In this document: in pieces, positions 22,628-33,582 of the stretch
Position numbering within the stretch: position 1 is the stretch's first letter
Layout of the letters: the number at the start of each line of letters is the position of its first letter
Assembly (NCBI GenBank): GCA_949825045.1
Contig: OX463818.1
Location: 24,320,906 to 24,384,905 of the forward strand
From: Argyresthia goedartella
Lineage: Eukaryota; Arthropoda; Insecta; Lepidoptera; Argyresthiidae
Direction of reading: 5' to 3'
Length of the DNA stretch: 64,000 bases
Made by a program: the position numbers and the translations under genes
Notes under the pieces: model-generated
Told to the model about the DNA's origin: nothing
The model's input: only the letters and a program-made list of their open reading frames with translations
Database searches by the model: none

Positions 22628-23045
22628 TTAAAAACCGGTCAAGTGCGAGTCTAAATCGCGCACGAAGGGTTCCGTACCACCGTTCAATGGAAGCGATGGT
22701 GTGGAGTGAATAGTTTGGATTTTACACAGCAAAATATTGTTTACAAAGTTATTGGTGCGGTTACTTTCACACTCCATGTACGTAACCAGGTGCATCCATA
22801 AGTTTGTATGTGGTATTGAAAGAATTGTTGTATGGGAGCCCCCTTAAATATTTCTTTTATCCTGTTTTTTAGTATTTGTTGTTATAGCGGCAACATAAAT
22901 ACATAATCTGTGAAAATTTCAACTCTCTAGCTAGCTAGGTTCTTGAGATACAGCCTGGTGACAGACGGACGGACGGACGGACGGACGGACAGCGGAGTCT
23001 TAGTAATAGGGTCCCGTTTGGAACCCTTCGGGTACGGAACCCTAA
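22628..23045 (+). repeat. (GGAC)n-type dispersed repeat, complete copy
   Basis: It starts ACCGGTCAAGTGCGAGTC, includes AAGGGTTCCGTACC, a GTTGTTATAGCGGCAACA block, a perfect (GGAC)n run at 22965-22991, then AGTCTTAGTAATAGGGTCCC, and ends CGGGTACGGAACCCTAA. This is a very common dispersed repeat of Lepidoptera as I recall it. It has no coding capacity. Confidence 0.7.
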
Positions 23046-24165
23046 TAAAAAACCGACCAAATTCGCACATTTAGGGTTCCGACTAAAATGTAGAATATAC
23101 GCCTAAATATGAAGGAAATTTCAAGAAAAAATCTTATTTATCAATATATTGGTATTTGTTGGTAAAAAATACGTAATCATAAACATTACCACCAAATTTT
23201 AAAGTTTTTAGGTCAATGGAAAGTTAAAAATTTCTTACGTACAAAATATTATATAAAACTGATTTTGGTGGCTTCTCATTCCCTTGTTTTCAAATATATT
23301 TTCAAACAAAAATAAAGCATTTATCTACTCAACGAACTCTAAACAACGATAGCCCACACGATTTTTTTTTTGCAGCCTGCTTTAGCTGCATGGGAGCCCC
23401 CCTTAAAACTATTTAAAAATATATTTGTCAATTTGTATGGCTTTGGGTTAATAAAATGTTTTTTTTTATTTTTTTTTTTTATATTCTTAAGGAGGGTAAC
23501 AGCTTTAATTCTTAATAATAACAGAAAAAATACATACTTATAAGCTAATAATAACCTCCCACAGATGAAAACCTAAGCATAAAAACTATAAACTACTCAA
23601 ATACTTAATTAAGTGGCCTTTCTTAAAGGACACATAATTTTAGGTAGAAGAAAACACAAACATCACACCACCACTAGTCATCCTTTAGAGAATTTACAAA
23701 TTGCCTTGTAACATGAATCCTTACTGATTGAGCACTGCCACTAAATATGTCAACGCCATCATCACCCTTACCGCCACCACCACCACATACATTATTGTAG
23801 GTAGAACACGCTCTCATCAAGAACGAATTCTTCCTATAATTACTATGCACCAGGGGCACCTGAAAGAGTGGACGCCTACGAGCACTGACGGTAGGAACTC
23901 TTAGGTTAATTTTACTGAGCAGGGATGGACAATCTACATTGCCTTTAACAATTTTCATGAGAAAAAGAATGTCCGCAACATCCCTGCGCAGTTTCAGAGG
24001 AAGTAGATGCATTTTAAGACAACGTTTGTCGTAATTGAGCTTAGGCAGCTTGAACGGTGAAATACTTTTGGCTCTAAAACCTATGTGAAAGACGACGACG
24101 GACGGACGGACGGACACTTGAGTGACATTAATGGCCTTGGACCCTTCGGGTACGGAACCCTAAAA
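23046..24165 (+). repeat. (GGAC)n-type dispersed repeat, split by a LINE
   Basis: The left part (23046-23458) begins with an AACCGACCAA-type start and AGGGTTCCGACTAAAATG. The right part (24090-24165) has the GGAC run and ends GGGTACGGAACCCTAA. The gap is filled by a reversed LINE C-terminal fragment, which is therefore the younger insertion. Confidence 0.6.
23459..24090 (-). pseudogene. LINE C-terminal fragment with poly(A) tail, reversed
   Basis: The - strand frame (start about 24117) holds LNYDKRCLKMHLLPLKLRR, FLMKIVKGNVDCPSLLSKIN and later HSNYRKNSFLMRACSTYNN. These follow the usual LINE C-terminal pattern (R..l.LlpLe.RR, fl.kI.nG.vdcp.lL..i, nY...s...R....yN). The stop lies near 23674. 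The 3' UTR runs to a T-run at 23459-23480, which is the poly(A) tail seen from the other strand. The first residues (SVRPSVVV) come from the host (GGAC)n tract and are not LINE protein. Confidence 0.7.
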
Positions 24166-24373
24166 AATGATTCGTGTATATAATAATATAACATACTGGT
24201 GTCTCGCTAGTATGCTCGAACTTGGTTTGACACACTACCGTGTCTCTTGATTCTAAGTGCCATTGGGGTGCTGCCCAGCCTTAACAAGACCTATTGATTT
24301 CAAAAGCCTAATGATTTGAATGATTGGATGTAATTTGATGTTTATATACATTAGTTGTCAAGGAACTAAACAA

Positions 24374-24679
24374 TCAAACAGCGTCACGCGTTTTCCCATA
24401 CGGGATGGCGGAGGCACAGTTGGGCCCACGTCCGTTGTTAGATAGGATGTTTACATACATACATATGCTCACGCCTTTTACCCGGAAAGAGAGGAGGGCA
24501 GATACTATAGACCTCCACTTGCTACGATTCTGGTTTACATCTTTCGCTTCCTCAACATGCACTAGGCTCTCCTTACAAGCTCGCCGGTTACGGGCACTTG
24601 TAATTTGCCCCTTCACTAATAAATTGGCAATTTGCTCTTCGTAGAACCTTCTTGGGCGTCCCCGTCCGAACGGCTCCAT
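24374..24679 (-). pseudogene. LINE ORF2 C-terminal tail, reversed
   Basis: The - strand reads GRGRPRRFYEEQIANLL, then ARNRRACKESLVHVEEAKDV and NRSKWRSIVSALLS. This matches the extreme C-terminus of a LINE group abundant in moths ('RGRPrr...q...A..v..DR.kWRs.VsA'). The related fragment at 42649-42775 carries ACMQRLMHVEDERGV and RWKWRSLVSAYP. The fragment ends in IPYGKTRDAV, the source of a short motif found in several other places in the window. Confidence 0.65.
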
Positions 24680-24699
24680 TCACACCCGTTGTATAAATC

Positions 24700-25734
24700 T
24701 GTTTTTTGACAATCTCTTTTCATTCATCCTTCGTTATGAAAGATAATATCTACCGAATTTTGTTAATTATCTTATTTAGCTACTGTAGCTTATAAAACTA
24801 TAGGTTAACACGCCTCCATGTGCCATAAAATATTTAGAAGCAGTATTTCATTCTGTTTTATTGAACGAAGCTTGTTTGAACATTTTAATCTATTACAGTT
24901 AAGGGCTCTTCATCTCACCCGTTCAACGAATAACTTTTTTTTTATCATGAGAGGCTTTGGCGGCGCCTCTTTCTTTGCAACCATAAAACCTTTTTTATTT
25001 CCATTCTTCACTGTGGAATGGGCCATGCACATCCTCTCCACTTCCCCAATGCAAAACTTATCTTGCCTCAATACTAAAAGAACTCATATTGATTTGTAGA
25101 AAGGTGCAGTAAGATACTTTCGATTCTAAATCGTCTCAGTCTACAATAAGGTGCAGTGTTGTTTGGTGATATAGTCGTCTTTTTTGTGCCAAAATCCATA
25201 TTTACACTTGTTCAGGGGGCGTTTTCGGAATAATCGTGATTTACCTGCTATAGAAATAACACAGTTCTGTATCTGAGTTCATTCATTGGTGGTCGTGTTT
25301 TGGTTAGTGAGGAAAAATAAAACAATTAAGATAAAATTGCTGTTAAGAAATTAATTGACGTGTTTTTCTCTGTGTGTGTGTGTGTGTGTGTGTTGTGGTT
25401 ACCTACATCTATAACACTGTGGTGTCGTTGTGGGTGTCTATGCCATCTGATCTAATATAACGGGAGGCTAATATCTAAGCATCTCTCAAACTCATCTAGG
25501 AAAAGTCGCAACTGTGATGTAAATCTTTTCATCACAAAGTACACAGTACGGTATTGCCCTGCGTCTACCTACACACGATGTATCGTCCGCTCTTTGATAT
25601 AAACAATGTACCTAGGTATACCAATGATGTACTGATATGCAGTGCGTCTAAGATCAAATAAATCGGAACTGTTTCACAGTATTTTTCGGCCTTATGCACT
25701 CGATATAGAGCCAGACAACACCATATAAATATAT
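24700..25734. other. no gene recognised; (GT)n microsatellite
   Basis: No coding domain is recognised. A perfect (TG)n run lies at about 25371-25392. The rest appears unique here. Confidence 0.4.
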
Positions 25735-25991
25735 ATAATAATAATAATAATACCTTGGACACTATTTACACACATTGATCTAGCCCCAAACTAGGATTCC
25801 CTGTATCTTGGGTACTAGACAATGATACACATACTTATATAGATAAATATTATACTTAGATAGATAAACAACCATAACTAGGGTGCAAACATCCGTTCTC
25901 ATCAAACAAATATTTGCCCCCACCGGGACTCGAACCCGGGACCCTTGGCTTCCTAAACAGGGTCACTGCCGACTCGGCCATTCGGGTCGTC
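25735..25991 (-). mobile_element. SINE family S, full copy
   Basis: Reverse complement of the family: (AAT)n tail at 25738-25752, AGCCCCAAACTAGGATTCCC, B box in CGGGACTCGAACCCGGG, and A box in GACTCGGCCATTCGGGTCG at the right end. All parts found in the copy at 12332 are present. Confidence 0.9.
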
Positions 25992-26404
25992 ATGGAGTTG
26001 TCAAAGTCAATCCGAGAATAGTAAGTACCAACTCGCGTTCTGCTAACCCAAAAAGTGATAACAGCACGTTTGTCGCACGCACAGCACAAGTTTATTTGAC
26101 GATAAAGTTATCGCGTTCGATGTGTTTCGAACTTGGCTTCTAAGCGGCAGTTTTATGGCCGTTTATTTTTATTCATTCGCAATCATGGCCACTTTAGAAT
26201 CGAACGACTTACAATATAAACTATAAACATAATATTCCAGCTTGCTGCACAGATGTTCTCCCGACATGCCGGACGTGTTATTCTATTCCGAATAGTCTAT
26301 TACTCAAAAACACCAATGTTAAACTTCATGTGAGAACCGTCATATAATAGCTGCGACAATTTGCTGGGGCTACCCCTGTCACGAAAAATATAGTACCTAA
26401 TGAA

Positions 26405-26640
26405 TGAATCAATCAATGTAAAATGTCTTATTACTGTAGATATTTACATATACTTAGTAATCGACAGTTTTTGCCACTTCTCTACATTGGACCGCTCTGG
26501 GAGAAGGATGGCGTAGTAACTCCCACAGAATGATTTTAGATCTCTTTAAAAAGTTGCTTGTGCTTAACTTATACAAATATTACAATATTAATTATTATAA
26601 TTAATAAGCAGGAATAAATAATTGCAAACTTATTAACAGC
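26405..26640 (-). mobile_element. LINE-K 3' UTR fragment, reversed
   Basis: The reverse complement of 26405-26640 aligns with 40805-41070: an AT-rich upstream part with TTATTCCTGC, the ATCCTTCTCCCAGAG box, GGTCCAATGTAGAGAAGTGG, and a terminal (GATT)n. No coding sequence remains. Confidence 0.65.
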
Positions 26641-26679
26641 AAGGCTGTGTTGAGCCAGATTAACCCCATACAGTCCCGT

Positions 26680-27676
26680 CATTTAAATAATCTTATAATG
26701 TATCATATAATGGCATCACAATAGAGTACACAGATAAGGCGAAAAACCTTGGGGTTATTTTTGACAACCAGCTGTCTTGGTCTCCACATGTCAGCGAGGT
26801 CAGCAGACGGGTCTTTGCGTCTTTTCACTCCCTCAGGCGTCTGCAGTACTTCTTGCCGCGGCAGACCAAAATCACCCTTGCTCAGTCCCTTCTCCTGCCG
26901 CTAATCGACTACGCCGATGTCTGTTGGGCGAGCGCGAACGAAGATCTTCTGAACAAACTCGAACGACTTCAGAATCTCGGGATTCGGTTTATCTTCGGGC
27001 TGCGCAAATTCGACCACATCTCTCAATTTCGCAAAGAGTTGGGGTGGCTTCCGATTCGTCGTCGCCGAGACTCCCATATTCTTTTTTGTCTTTTCAATAT
27101 ATTGAAAAATCCGCGCTACCCCAGCTACCTTCGAGACCGCTTTGAGTATCTCTTTTCAGGAGATCGGCAACGGAGATCTCACACGGTCTCACTCTTAGCC
27201 ACTCCAAGGCATACCACTTCCGCATATGAGCACTCCTTCAGGTTGCAGGCGGTCCGACTGTGGAACGCACTTCCTTGTGCGATAAGAGACAGCCCGACTC
27301 TTTTCGCTTTCAAAAACCGGGTAAAAGAGCACTTCCTCTCCCTTTTGTGATAGTTGTAGTATGTATATTATTATTATATGTAAACTTTATGTACAGGTTT
27401 ATGTATGTATTGATACGTATTTAGTAGTTTGTTAGATACGGGTATGTATTTTATTTACCGTATTTTATAGATATGTAATTTACTTATATGTATTTTATTA
27501 TTGTTTAGATATTGTGCACTGCCTACCCTTTATTGATAAAATTTCCTGTCATGCCTTGGTTTGCTGGAAGAAATCTCTTTTTAGAGATAAGCTCGCCTTT
27601 GTACATATGTTTTATCTTAATGTATCTTTTTTAAATAACTGTGTTCAATAAAGAATTATGAATTATGAATTATGAA
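26680..27676 (+). mobile_element. LINE-J, best-preserved 3' copy
   Basis: A 5'-truncated jockey-like LINE. It has an open C-terminal frame (26691-27350), a 3' UTR with the TTTGCTGGAAGAAATC motif and an inverted AAATCTCTTTTTAGAGAT block, AATAAAGA, and three ATTATGA units as tail. It is the reference copy for the other LINE-J pieces at 2346, 7401, 35266, 38445, 44358 and 62239. Confidence 0.85.
26691..27350 (+). pseudogene. LINE-J reverse transcriptase C-terminal region
   Basis: The frame is open for 219 codons without an ATG at its start. It begins in the RT thumb with NGITIEYTDKAKNLGVIFD, which is block E of LINE RTs, followed by LSWSPHV. The remaining C-terminal domain includes DYADVCWASANEDLLNKLE, LQNLGIRFIFGLR, WLPIRRRRDSHILFCLFN and, at the end, RDSPTLFAFKNRVKEHF. 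No mutation breaks the frame, so this copy is relatively young. The catalytic palm is absent because of 5' truncation, so it is a dead copy. Confidence 0.85.
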
Positions 27677-27679
27677 TCT

Positions 27680-28085
27680 TAAACATTGTAATATCCCTTT
27701 TTCGACAAAGTCGCTTTAACATGGTTTTTAAATTGCTCGAAAGGCAATTTCAAGATCTCCAGAGGGATCTTGTTGAAGTAGAGAATGCACTGACCCTTGA
27801 AAGAATTGCTAACCTTCGCGAGCCTAAACCGGGGCGCAACTAGTCTGTGATGATTTCTTAGGTTAAAATTACAGCTATCGCTAAGTTCGGAAAATGTTTA
27901 TGTTAAAAGACATCATATTTTCCTTTAACCAGTGTTCTGTAATACAAATAACATCGGTGTCAGAATTATTAAGAAATAATTCTAATACAAGTTCTTTGCC
28001 AGGTAGCCCCTGCATGTTTTTATGGGTAATATTTATGGGGCTTACCCTTTGTCTGAATAAACAGAAAAGTCTGACTAAATGTTAG
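27680..28085 (-). pseudogene. internally deleted LINE: endonuclease start fused to C-terminus
   Basis: On the - strand, 28060-27900 encodes ITHKNMQGLPGKELVLELF and DVICITEHWLKENMMS, the first blocks of an APE endonuclease. Right after that, 27890-27680 encodes NLRNHHRLVAPRFRL, SFKGQCILYFNKIPLEIL and FKNHVKATLSKKGYYNV, the extreme C-terminus of the same kind of LINE. Everything between, including the rest of the endonuclease and the RT, is missing. Its 3' side abuts the ATTATGA tail of LINE-J. Confidence 0.65.
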
Positions 28086-28941
28086 CATAATTGTGCCTCG
28101 GAATAGGCCACCCCGTGGGAAAAGACTTCGCTATGTTTATTTTGATCATTTATGAAGATTTCCATCCCAGTTCAAAATGAAACTCCGTAACCGCACACTT
28201 GATACAGGCAGGATGTACTGAATGACGAGACGAGACGCGGAACCACATGCAACTATCAGACCGGAACCGGTGCCACTACGACGGACGACAAATTAACGGT
28301 GAACTGTGGAGTGTGTTTACATAGCTGTGGAGTAGGGAGCTTGGAAATTGGGCAATCATGTCTAAACACGTTTCTAGTACTATCCTTGCTTTTTCCATGT
28401 TTGATGAATCAGACTGTATAGGACGGAATATTTATTAGCGTGTTAAGTACAATACATTATGCGGTCCGAATTAAACTGTTATGTTTGTTAGCTCACTAAC
28501 GGCTTACCAATAGGCTGTAGGCACTGATACGATCAAATTGTTAGCGTGCTAATTCGAAAATTCGAACAGTACCATTTGGATCGGAGCCCACAAACTCTAT
28601 TCAAAGTGGATGGATGACAAATAGCATAATATGAATCGACAAATGAACCCATGTGTGTCTAAGCACATAGTTAATAGGGATACACGTAAACTGGACATCC
28701 TATGATCACCTCTGGACGCGCATGCGATGTCGTAACTGCCTAGAAGGTTCTAGACCCACTAGAAGTGTCAGGCAACAAGCACTTCCTAATCGGCAGTCCA
28801 CAGATCTGCCTTTAGTGCTGGTGATTATGACATGGGGTGGCGAAGCAAACGGTGGAGCCAGCAGGAGAAGGATGAGATCGGGGATCTTAGCGGTCTATTT
28901 GAGAGACTCTGGTAAGTGTAGATAGAGGATGAATGGAACTT
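28086..28941. other. no gene recognised
   Basis: Near 28095 a short motif like the LINE tail at 24384 occurs (GCCTCGGAATAGGCCACC). A donor-like CTGGTAAGTG sits at 28912-28920 after an open stretch of about 200 bases, but no acceptor or conserved protein supports an exon. Confidence 0.35.
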
Positions 28942-29406
28942 TAATAGTAGTTTATGTGACTGCTACGTATTGGAGGGCATCAATACACGAGAGTGGGTTT
29001 ATAAAACGAGCCGAAGGCGAGTTTCATAATAATATCACTCGAGAGTTTTAATTCCTAATTATGTACAGTTACATACACTAGTTTATCTAAACACATATCA
29101 TTAGCTCTCTTTGATTTGTTCAGTAACCGCATGTTCGACCGGCATGGTGGCATGGATAATTCTTTTACACTTGTTTAGCTTGTTCAGTAGTACCAACTTC
29201 ACAAACAAAGTAGTGGCGGCACGCAGGCGGGCGACGGCATTCGTAATTTGAATGTCATAATATGTAGAAAAATTACACATTATGGTCATAATGTCTAATT
29301 TTCCAGATAAGAAATGAGTTTTTACCAAGTTGTTTAACATTATGTTGATCGTAACGTGCGGTTTTTGTACGCAGTAAAGAGGGTTTATGATACGTGTGTA
29401 GGTAAA
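28942..29406 (+). repeat. A/B repeat, intact copy
   Basis: Collinear with 19293-19765. It shows the uninterrupted ATATCACTCGAGAGTTTTAA junction that reveals the LINE-C target site. It ends GATACGTGTGTAGGTAAA. Confidence 0.75.
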
Positions 29407-29572
29407 AGTCTTTATAATTTATCATTTACTGGCACTTACTCGTTTTCCCATCTTGCGTGACAATGGGCCAGCCCACCCCCTTTCACGCATTATCGGGAAT
29501 CGAATACTGGATAACTGGGCGTGTGCCTCCACCACTCCGTATGGAATGAGAAAAAACGTGACTCTGCGTATG

Positions 29573-30150
29573 TATGTGTCGTAACCATATCGTAGAATTG
29601 ACCATATCATGAAACGGCCAACCAAGTGGCGTTGAATTAGACCTTTTATTGAACGAAGAAATCGGAAAAACTCAGCGGTAGCTTAGCTGAAGACTAAAGG
29701 AGCGAAGCCCCCGAATAGTCTTCGTGTTAGATTGACATGTATATCACAAAAACATTAGGTAGTACTGAATAAAAAGGCTTTTAAAAAGACATGTTCATCA
29801 AATTTAACCCTATCTGACCATTTCATGAAATGGTCGACCAGCAGCCTTATGGCGTAACTCTCTAAAGTTCATAGCGTGTGTCTATGGTTCTTCTCATGCT
29901 CATAGAATTTCATCGATTGCGGGGTATCACCGAAGGCTTCTAGGCTTCATTCAAAGAGCTTGGGTTTGGCCTCCATTATGATGCTACTTGCGTGATACCA
30001 ATTTGACAGATGAAGCTGGTGCAAGGTGACTAACGTAAAAGTCTATATGAAGTTCATAGCTCAGACGACTTACGGCATAAGGCTGCAGATCATGAAATGG
30101 TTGGCCTTTTCATGAAATGATCAATTCTACGATATGTTTACGAAATATGT
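29573..30150. mobile_element. MITE-P with long terminal inverted repeats
   Basis: The left end (GTCGTAACCATATCGTAGAA, then TATCATGAAACGGCCAACCA) is mirrored at the right by ATGGTTGGCCTTTTCATGAA and ATTCTACGATATGTTTACG. Arms are about 55 bp. The interior carries a hairpin core (29675-29725, GAAGACTA ... TAGTCTTC) and no ORF. A shorter relative lies at 30999-31322. Confidence 0.7.
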
Positions 30151-30998
30151 ATTATAAAATAAAAACTTAATATTTCCATAATGTGACGTAACCAGTGTTT
30201 CGGATCGTCAATATTTACAACCACTTTGGTTTATTACCTTGTGTTTTATTTTCGTTATTTGCAAGGTGGTATTTTCGTTATCGTTATAAAGGTGGGCGCA
30301 GTTGTGCCTCTGCCACACTGTTACGGACAAGGCGTGATTCTGTGTTGGTTTATTGTTTGTAGAAACATATTCTCTCAAACTAGCTAAGACTATTAACAGC
30401 TTAACAAAGCAAAAACGTTAACTGACTCCCTGAAGGAGTTCCCAGTTCTACTTGTGACCTATTTTCTAGCTCGCTGCTCTGTTAAAATATGAATCGGGCT
30501 TCGTGTACGAATTTCTAAGTGCATTATTCATCTCAGTGAAATACTTTCAACCTAATTTTTCAAACAAACTCTCTATCACCTTTCGCATCGGGGTGAATGG
30601 AACCCCTTTTATTAATATTTCACGAGCGATAGATTGCGAACATTTATTTTCTTGTGTGTCTGAAAAATGTGGAAGGTCGTTGTCTGGCTCGTTAGTAAGT
30701 AACCTTTCGGAGGAACAATATTAATTTGTTTCTCCCTCACAAGGGTTGAATGACACTCACTATTGGGCCTTGAAAAATGCTTTCGGTCTTCTATACTTCA
30801 TGGATATTGTCGTAAGTTGTCGGGTCCTAACTGCTGCTCAAGCAAAGTGCGACTTAAATGTCCTGCCGGGGCGTCAGTAAAAGTTCTGTCTTCGTCTGTC
30901 GGCCTCGAAAAAATGACCCGCCATTTTCGACCTTATGGCCTGGTAAAGTTCAAAACCTATTAAAAATTGCCTCACAGACGAAGTGTGTGTGCTATGGA
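30151..30998. other. no gene recognised
   Basis: Contains a short LINE-tail motif at 30295-30345 (GTGCCTCTGCCACACTGTTA). Nothing else is recognised between the two MITE-P copies. Confidence 0.35.
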
Positions 30999-31322
30999 TG
31001 TATATGTCGTAGCCATATTGCAGAATTGGCGAAATCGTCTAATGTATCGTGATATCGTCAGCCATGGATTGACCATTTCATGCAATGGTCAGAAAGGGTT
31101 GAATTTCACGAAAACATGTATATTTTTAAAGCATTTGTATCCAGTTTATATATATCCATACCTGGTGTTTTTAGTGATATACATGTCGAACTAACACGAA
31201 GACTATCGCAGTGTTTTGTCCTAAAATATTTCTTCGTTCATTGAAAGTTCTAATTCAACCATGTTTGACGATATCATGATATAGCCAATTCTACGATATG
31301 GTTACGTTACGACATATTTATG
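30999..31322. mobile_element. MITE-P, short copy
   Basis: The left end TATGTCGTAGCCATATTGCA and the right end TCTACGATATGGTTACGTTA are inverted copies of each other and of the termini at 29573. The right half (31180-31322) is the reverse complement of 29573-29740, including AACACGAAGACTATCG and TTCTTCGTTCATTGAAAG. Confidence 0.65.
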
Positions 31323-33429
31323 TACATGACTTCCATGTTTACGTAATCGAGGAGGTAATTTAATTTCATACAATTAGCATATATGTAATTTACACGCAAT
31401 ATGTACTTACCTATCATCTATCTAATAACACAATATCATCTGACCTTCCGATCCGTCAGACACTAAATACGACCGATTCCTTGAAATTTTTGTAAATTAA
31501 TATCAGACAGTGGTTTCGTAGAAATGGCGTGATCGTCCATAATAGTTGGCCGATTTGAATACTTATAGTTAAATTAACATTTATACGTGTTTGTTCGCAG
31601 GCCGCACAAAATGATGCTGGAGTCGAGCCGGTAAGTTTTTTTTTACGATTAATAAATAATACGTTCATTTGTTATGAAAGAAGGACTTTAACTGCCATAT
31701 TCTTAAGAGTCATTTAAAGGTTTATTAAGGACGACTTACTTTGAACATCTTCACTTAAGTCATCCTTAATGTATCATTAAATTTATCTGGGCAGTAAGGA
31801 TCATCCAACTCTATTACTGGGAACCAACAACGTAGCTCCACTGTAGCGAAGACTCTATTATACTTTAGACAGTCATGGTACCCTTTATTCCGTAGACATT
31901 ACATATACCATGCGTACCATAGCCATACATATATTCTAGTTTTTTATTTCCAAATAGTCGTGGGATCAGTATCGTAAACTTAACACTGACTTTTCTTCGA
32001 AGACTACCGCCCTGTATAATTAGTCCGAAGAAGCCATCAGTTGCTGTGCTAAGTTGGTATGAACTGCATTTAGCAAGTTCCGACAGTGGTCGTGGTGGGA
32101 CTTTAATTCGTAATTTTCGCCTTGGATTTTTGTTCTGCGATAATTTACGAAAGACTACAATTATTTTGATTTTTTTTCTACATTGCACATACATTTTTTT
32201 TTGCACATACAACATTGACGTGAGTTCCGAGTTGCACAGGCCTTAACTCGGAATCGAGCAAGAACGAGCCATACTCCAAGCAACTCTAAGCTAGCAAGGT
32301 GTTCATTTAAATATGATCAACACAATAAAAGTCACCTCTTTAATTAATTGAATTAAAATTAAAAATGATCTAACATCAACCATTATAACGTGAATGACCC
32401 CAAGTAGCATGGGCAATGGTCATTTAGATATGTCACAATGTTTCGTAACGCGTTTGGGGTCACCCACAGTTTGACCTCACTAGAATGCTAATCGCGTACA
32501 TTTTGACGACTCTCAAACTTATTGGTGTACTCTTTTACATACCTACTTACGTATGAATTCATTTACATAGGTACCTCCAAGGAGTTTAAATAAATTTCGA
32601 ATTCGATTCGAAGGCAAAAAAATGGAACTATGCTGGATGGAGACGAGTAAACAATGGCCATCGAACACCGGGGACCTTTCGATCTTTAGAAAAAATCGGT
32701 GCATCTAATCACTGCCTCGTCCGCCGTCGCTACCGTAAGTCAAATGGACGTTTTTTAACCACGGCTCATTTGCATTACGGTCTGCTTCCCTCACTCTTAC
32801 CAGTAGCGGGATATGGGTGAAAGAGACGGGTGCATTGTCGCGGTGACCTTCGCAATGTGCGCGTTTCGGTACCGTTGCACCCGTGAGAAGGTATTCTTGT
32901 ACAGTCAGCAGCGGTTTACAGTTGTTGAATTTGGCTTTAGTGTTCGTGAAAAGAAGATCTATTTCGGATCTAAAATGTGGAGATTCATGCCACGCTCAGC
33001 TGGTGGTATATTCGAAGTATTCGAAGGCAACTGTTTCCTAATAGTATTGTGCTCCCTGTCCTGTTGGAACCTATTTAAATGCATTTTATGAATAAAAGCT
33101 GTCGTAATAGTTGGGTGTTCCCATTGAATACCACGACACACAACTGTTTTATTATCAACACTTCAATTACGAATTTGAGGGAGTTGTAAATTTTTTGAAA
33201 TTTAAGTTAGGAAGTTAGTGGTAAATCCATTTAGCAATTTAGATAAGTCATAGTAGGGGTTACTATATAATATATAAGTCATATAGGGCTTTCAAATTAT
33301 TATGCGCATTAAATGTACCGATCCTAGTGAAACCTGGATGATCCTATGAAATATTCAAGTATGTGTTCACTCAAGTCATGCATGACATTTTATAAATGTC
33401 TTCAGTTCAAAGTTGTATCAAATATGTAG
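31323..33429. other. mostly unassigned; holds an exon-like 30-mer
   Basis: No repeat family is recognised. The only gene-like signal is the short exon candidate at 31601-31630 (separate entry). An open stretch at 32813-33091 has no recognised domain and is not called a gene. Confidence 0.4.
31601..31630 (+). other. candidate 30-nt exon of a host gene
   Basis: The segment is preceded by a T-rich tract and a strong acceptor (TTTGTTCGCAG ending at 31600), with a branch-point-like TTAAC about 25 nt upstream. It is followed by a perfect donor GTAAGTTTTT from 31631. The length is divisible by three. One frame reads AAQNDAGVEP; another reads PHKMMLESS with CAAAATGATG, which would be a good insect start context, so it could be an internal microexon or a first coding exon. 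The third frame has a stop. No neighbouring exons are seen in the window. Confidence 0.4.
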
Positions 33430-33582
33430 ATGCCCAAAGCCCTCGCGGTCAGAGCAACTCCCGTGGAATGTGCGCTAGAAATGCCCAAAGCCCTCGCGGT
33501 CAGAGCAACTCCCGTGGAATGTGCGCTAGAAATGCCCAAAGCCCTCGCGGTCAGAGCAACTCCCGTGGAATGTGCGCTAGAA
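33430..33582. repeat. perfect 51-bp minisatellite, three units
   Basis: Three identical 51-bp units start at 33430, 33481 and 33532. The unit begins ATGCCCAAAGCCCTCGCGG and ends GTGCGCTAGAA. It is GC-rich in an AT-rich setting. Because 51 is divisible by three, several frames on both strands stay open with 17-residue repeats. These frames are a by-product and are not called genes. Confidence 0.95.

Noticed and set aside
22965..22991. CRISPR-like or satellite array at the GGAC run
   Set aside because: It is a plain tetranucleotide microsatellite inside a dispersed repeat.
28722..28925. 67-codon frame ending near a CTGGTAAGTG donor
   Set aside because: The protein is low-information, no acceptor or family match is seen, and the frame continues past the donor to its own stop.
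29675..29725. CTGAAGA followed by GCGAAGC, recalling the hammerhead ribozyme core
   Set aside because: The needed GAAA after stem II and the third stem are not present in the right order, so a self-cleaving ribozyme is not supported.
32813..33091. 92-codon + strand frame
   Set aside because: No recognised domain, no splice or start context, and length is compatible with chance.
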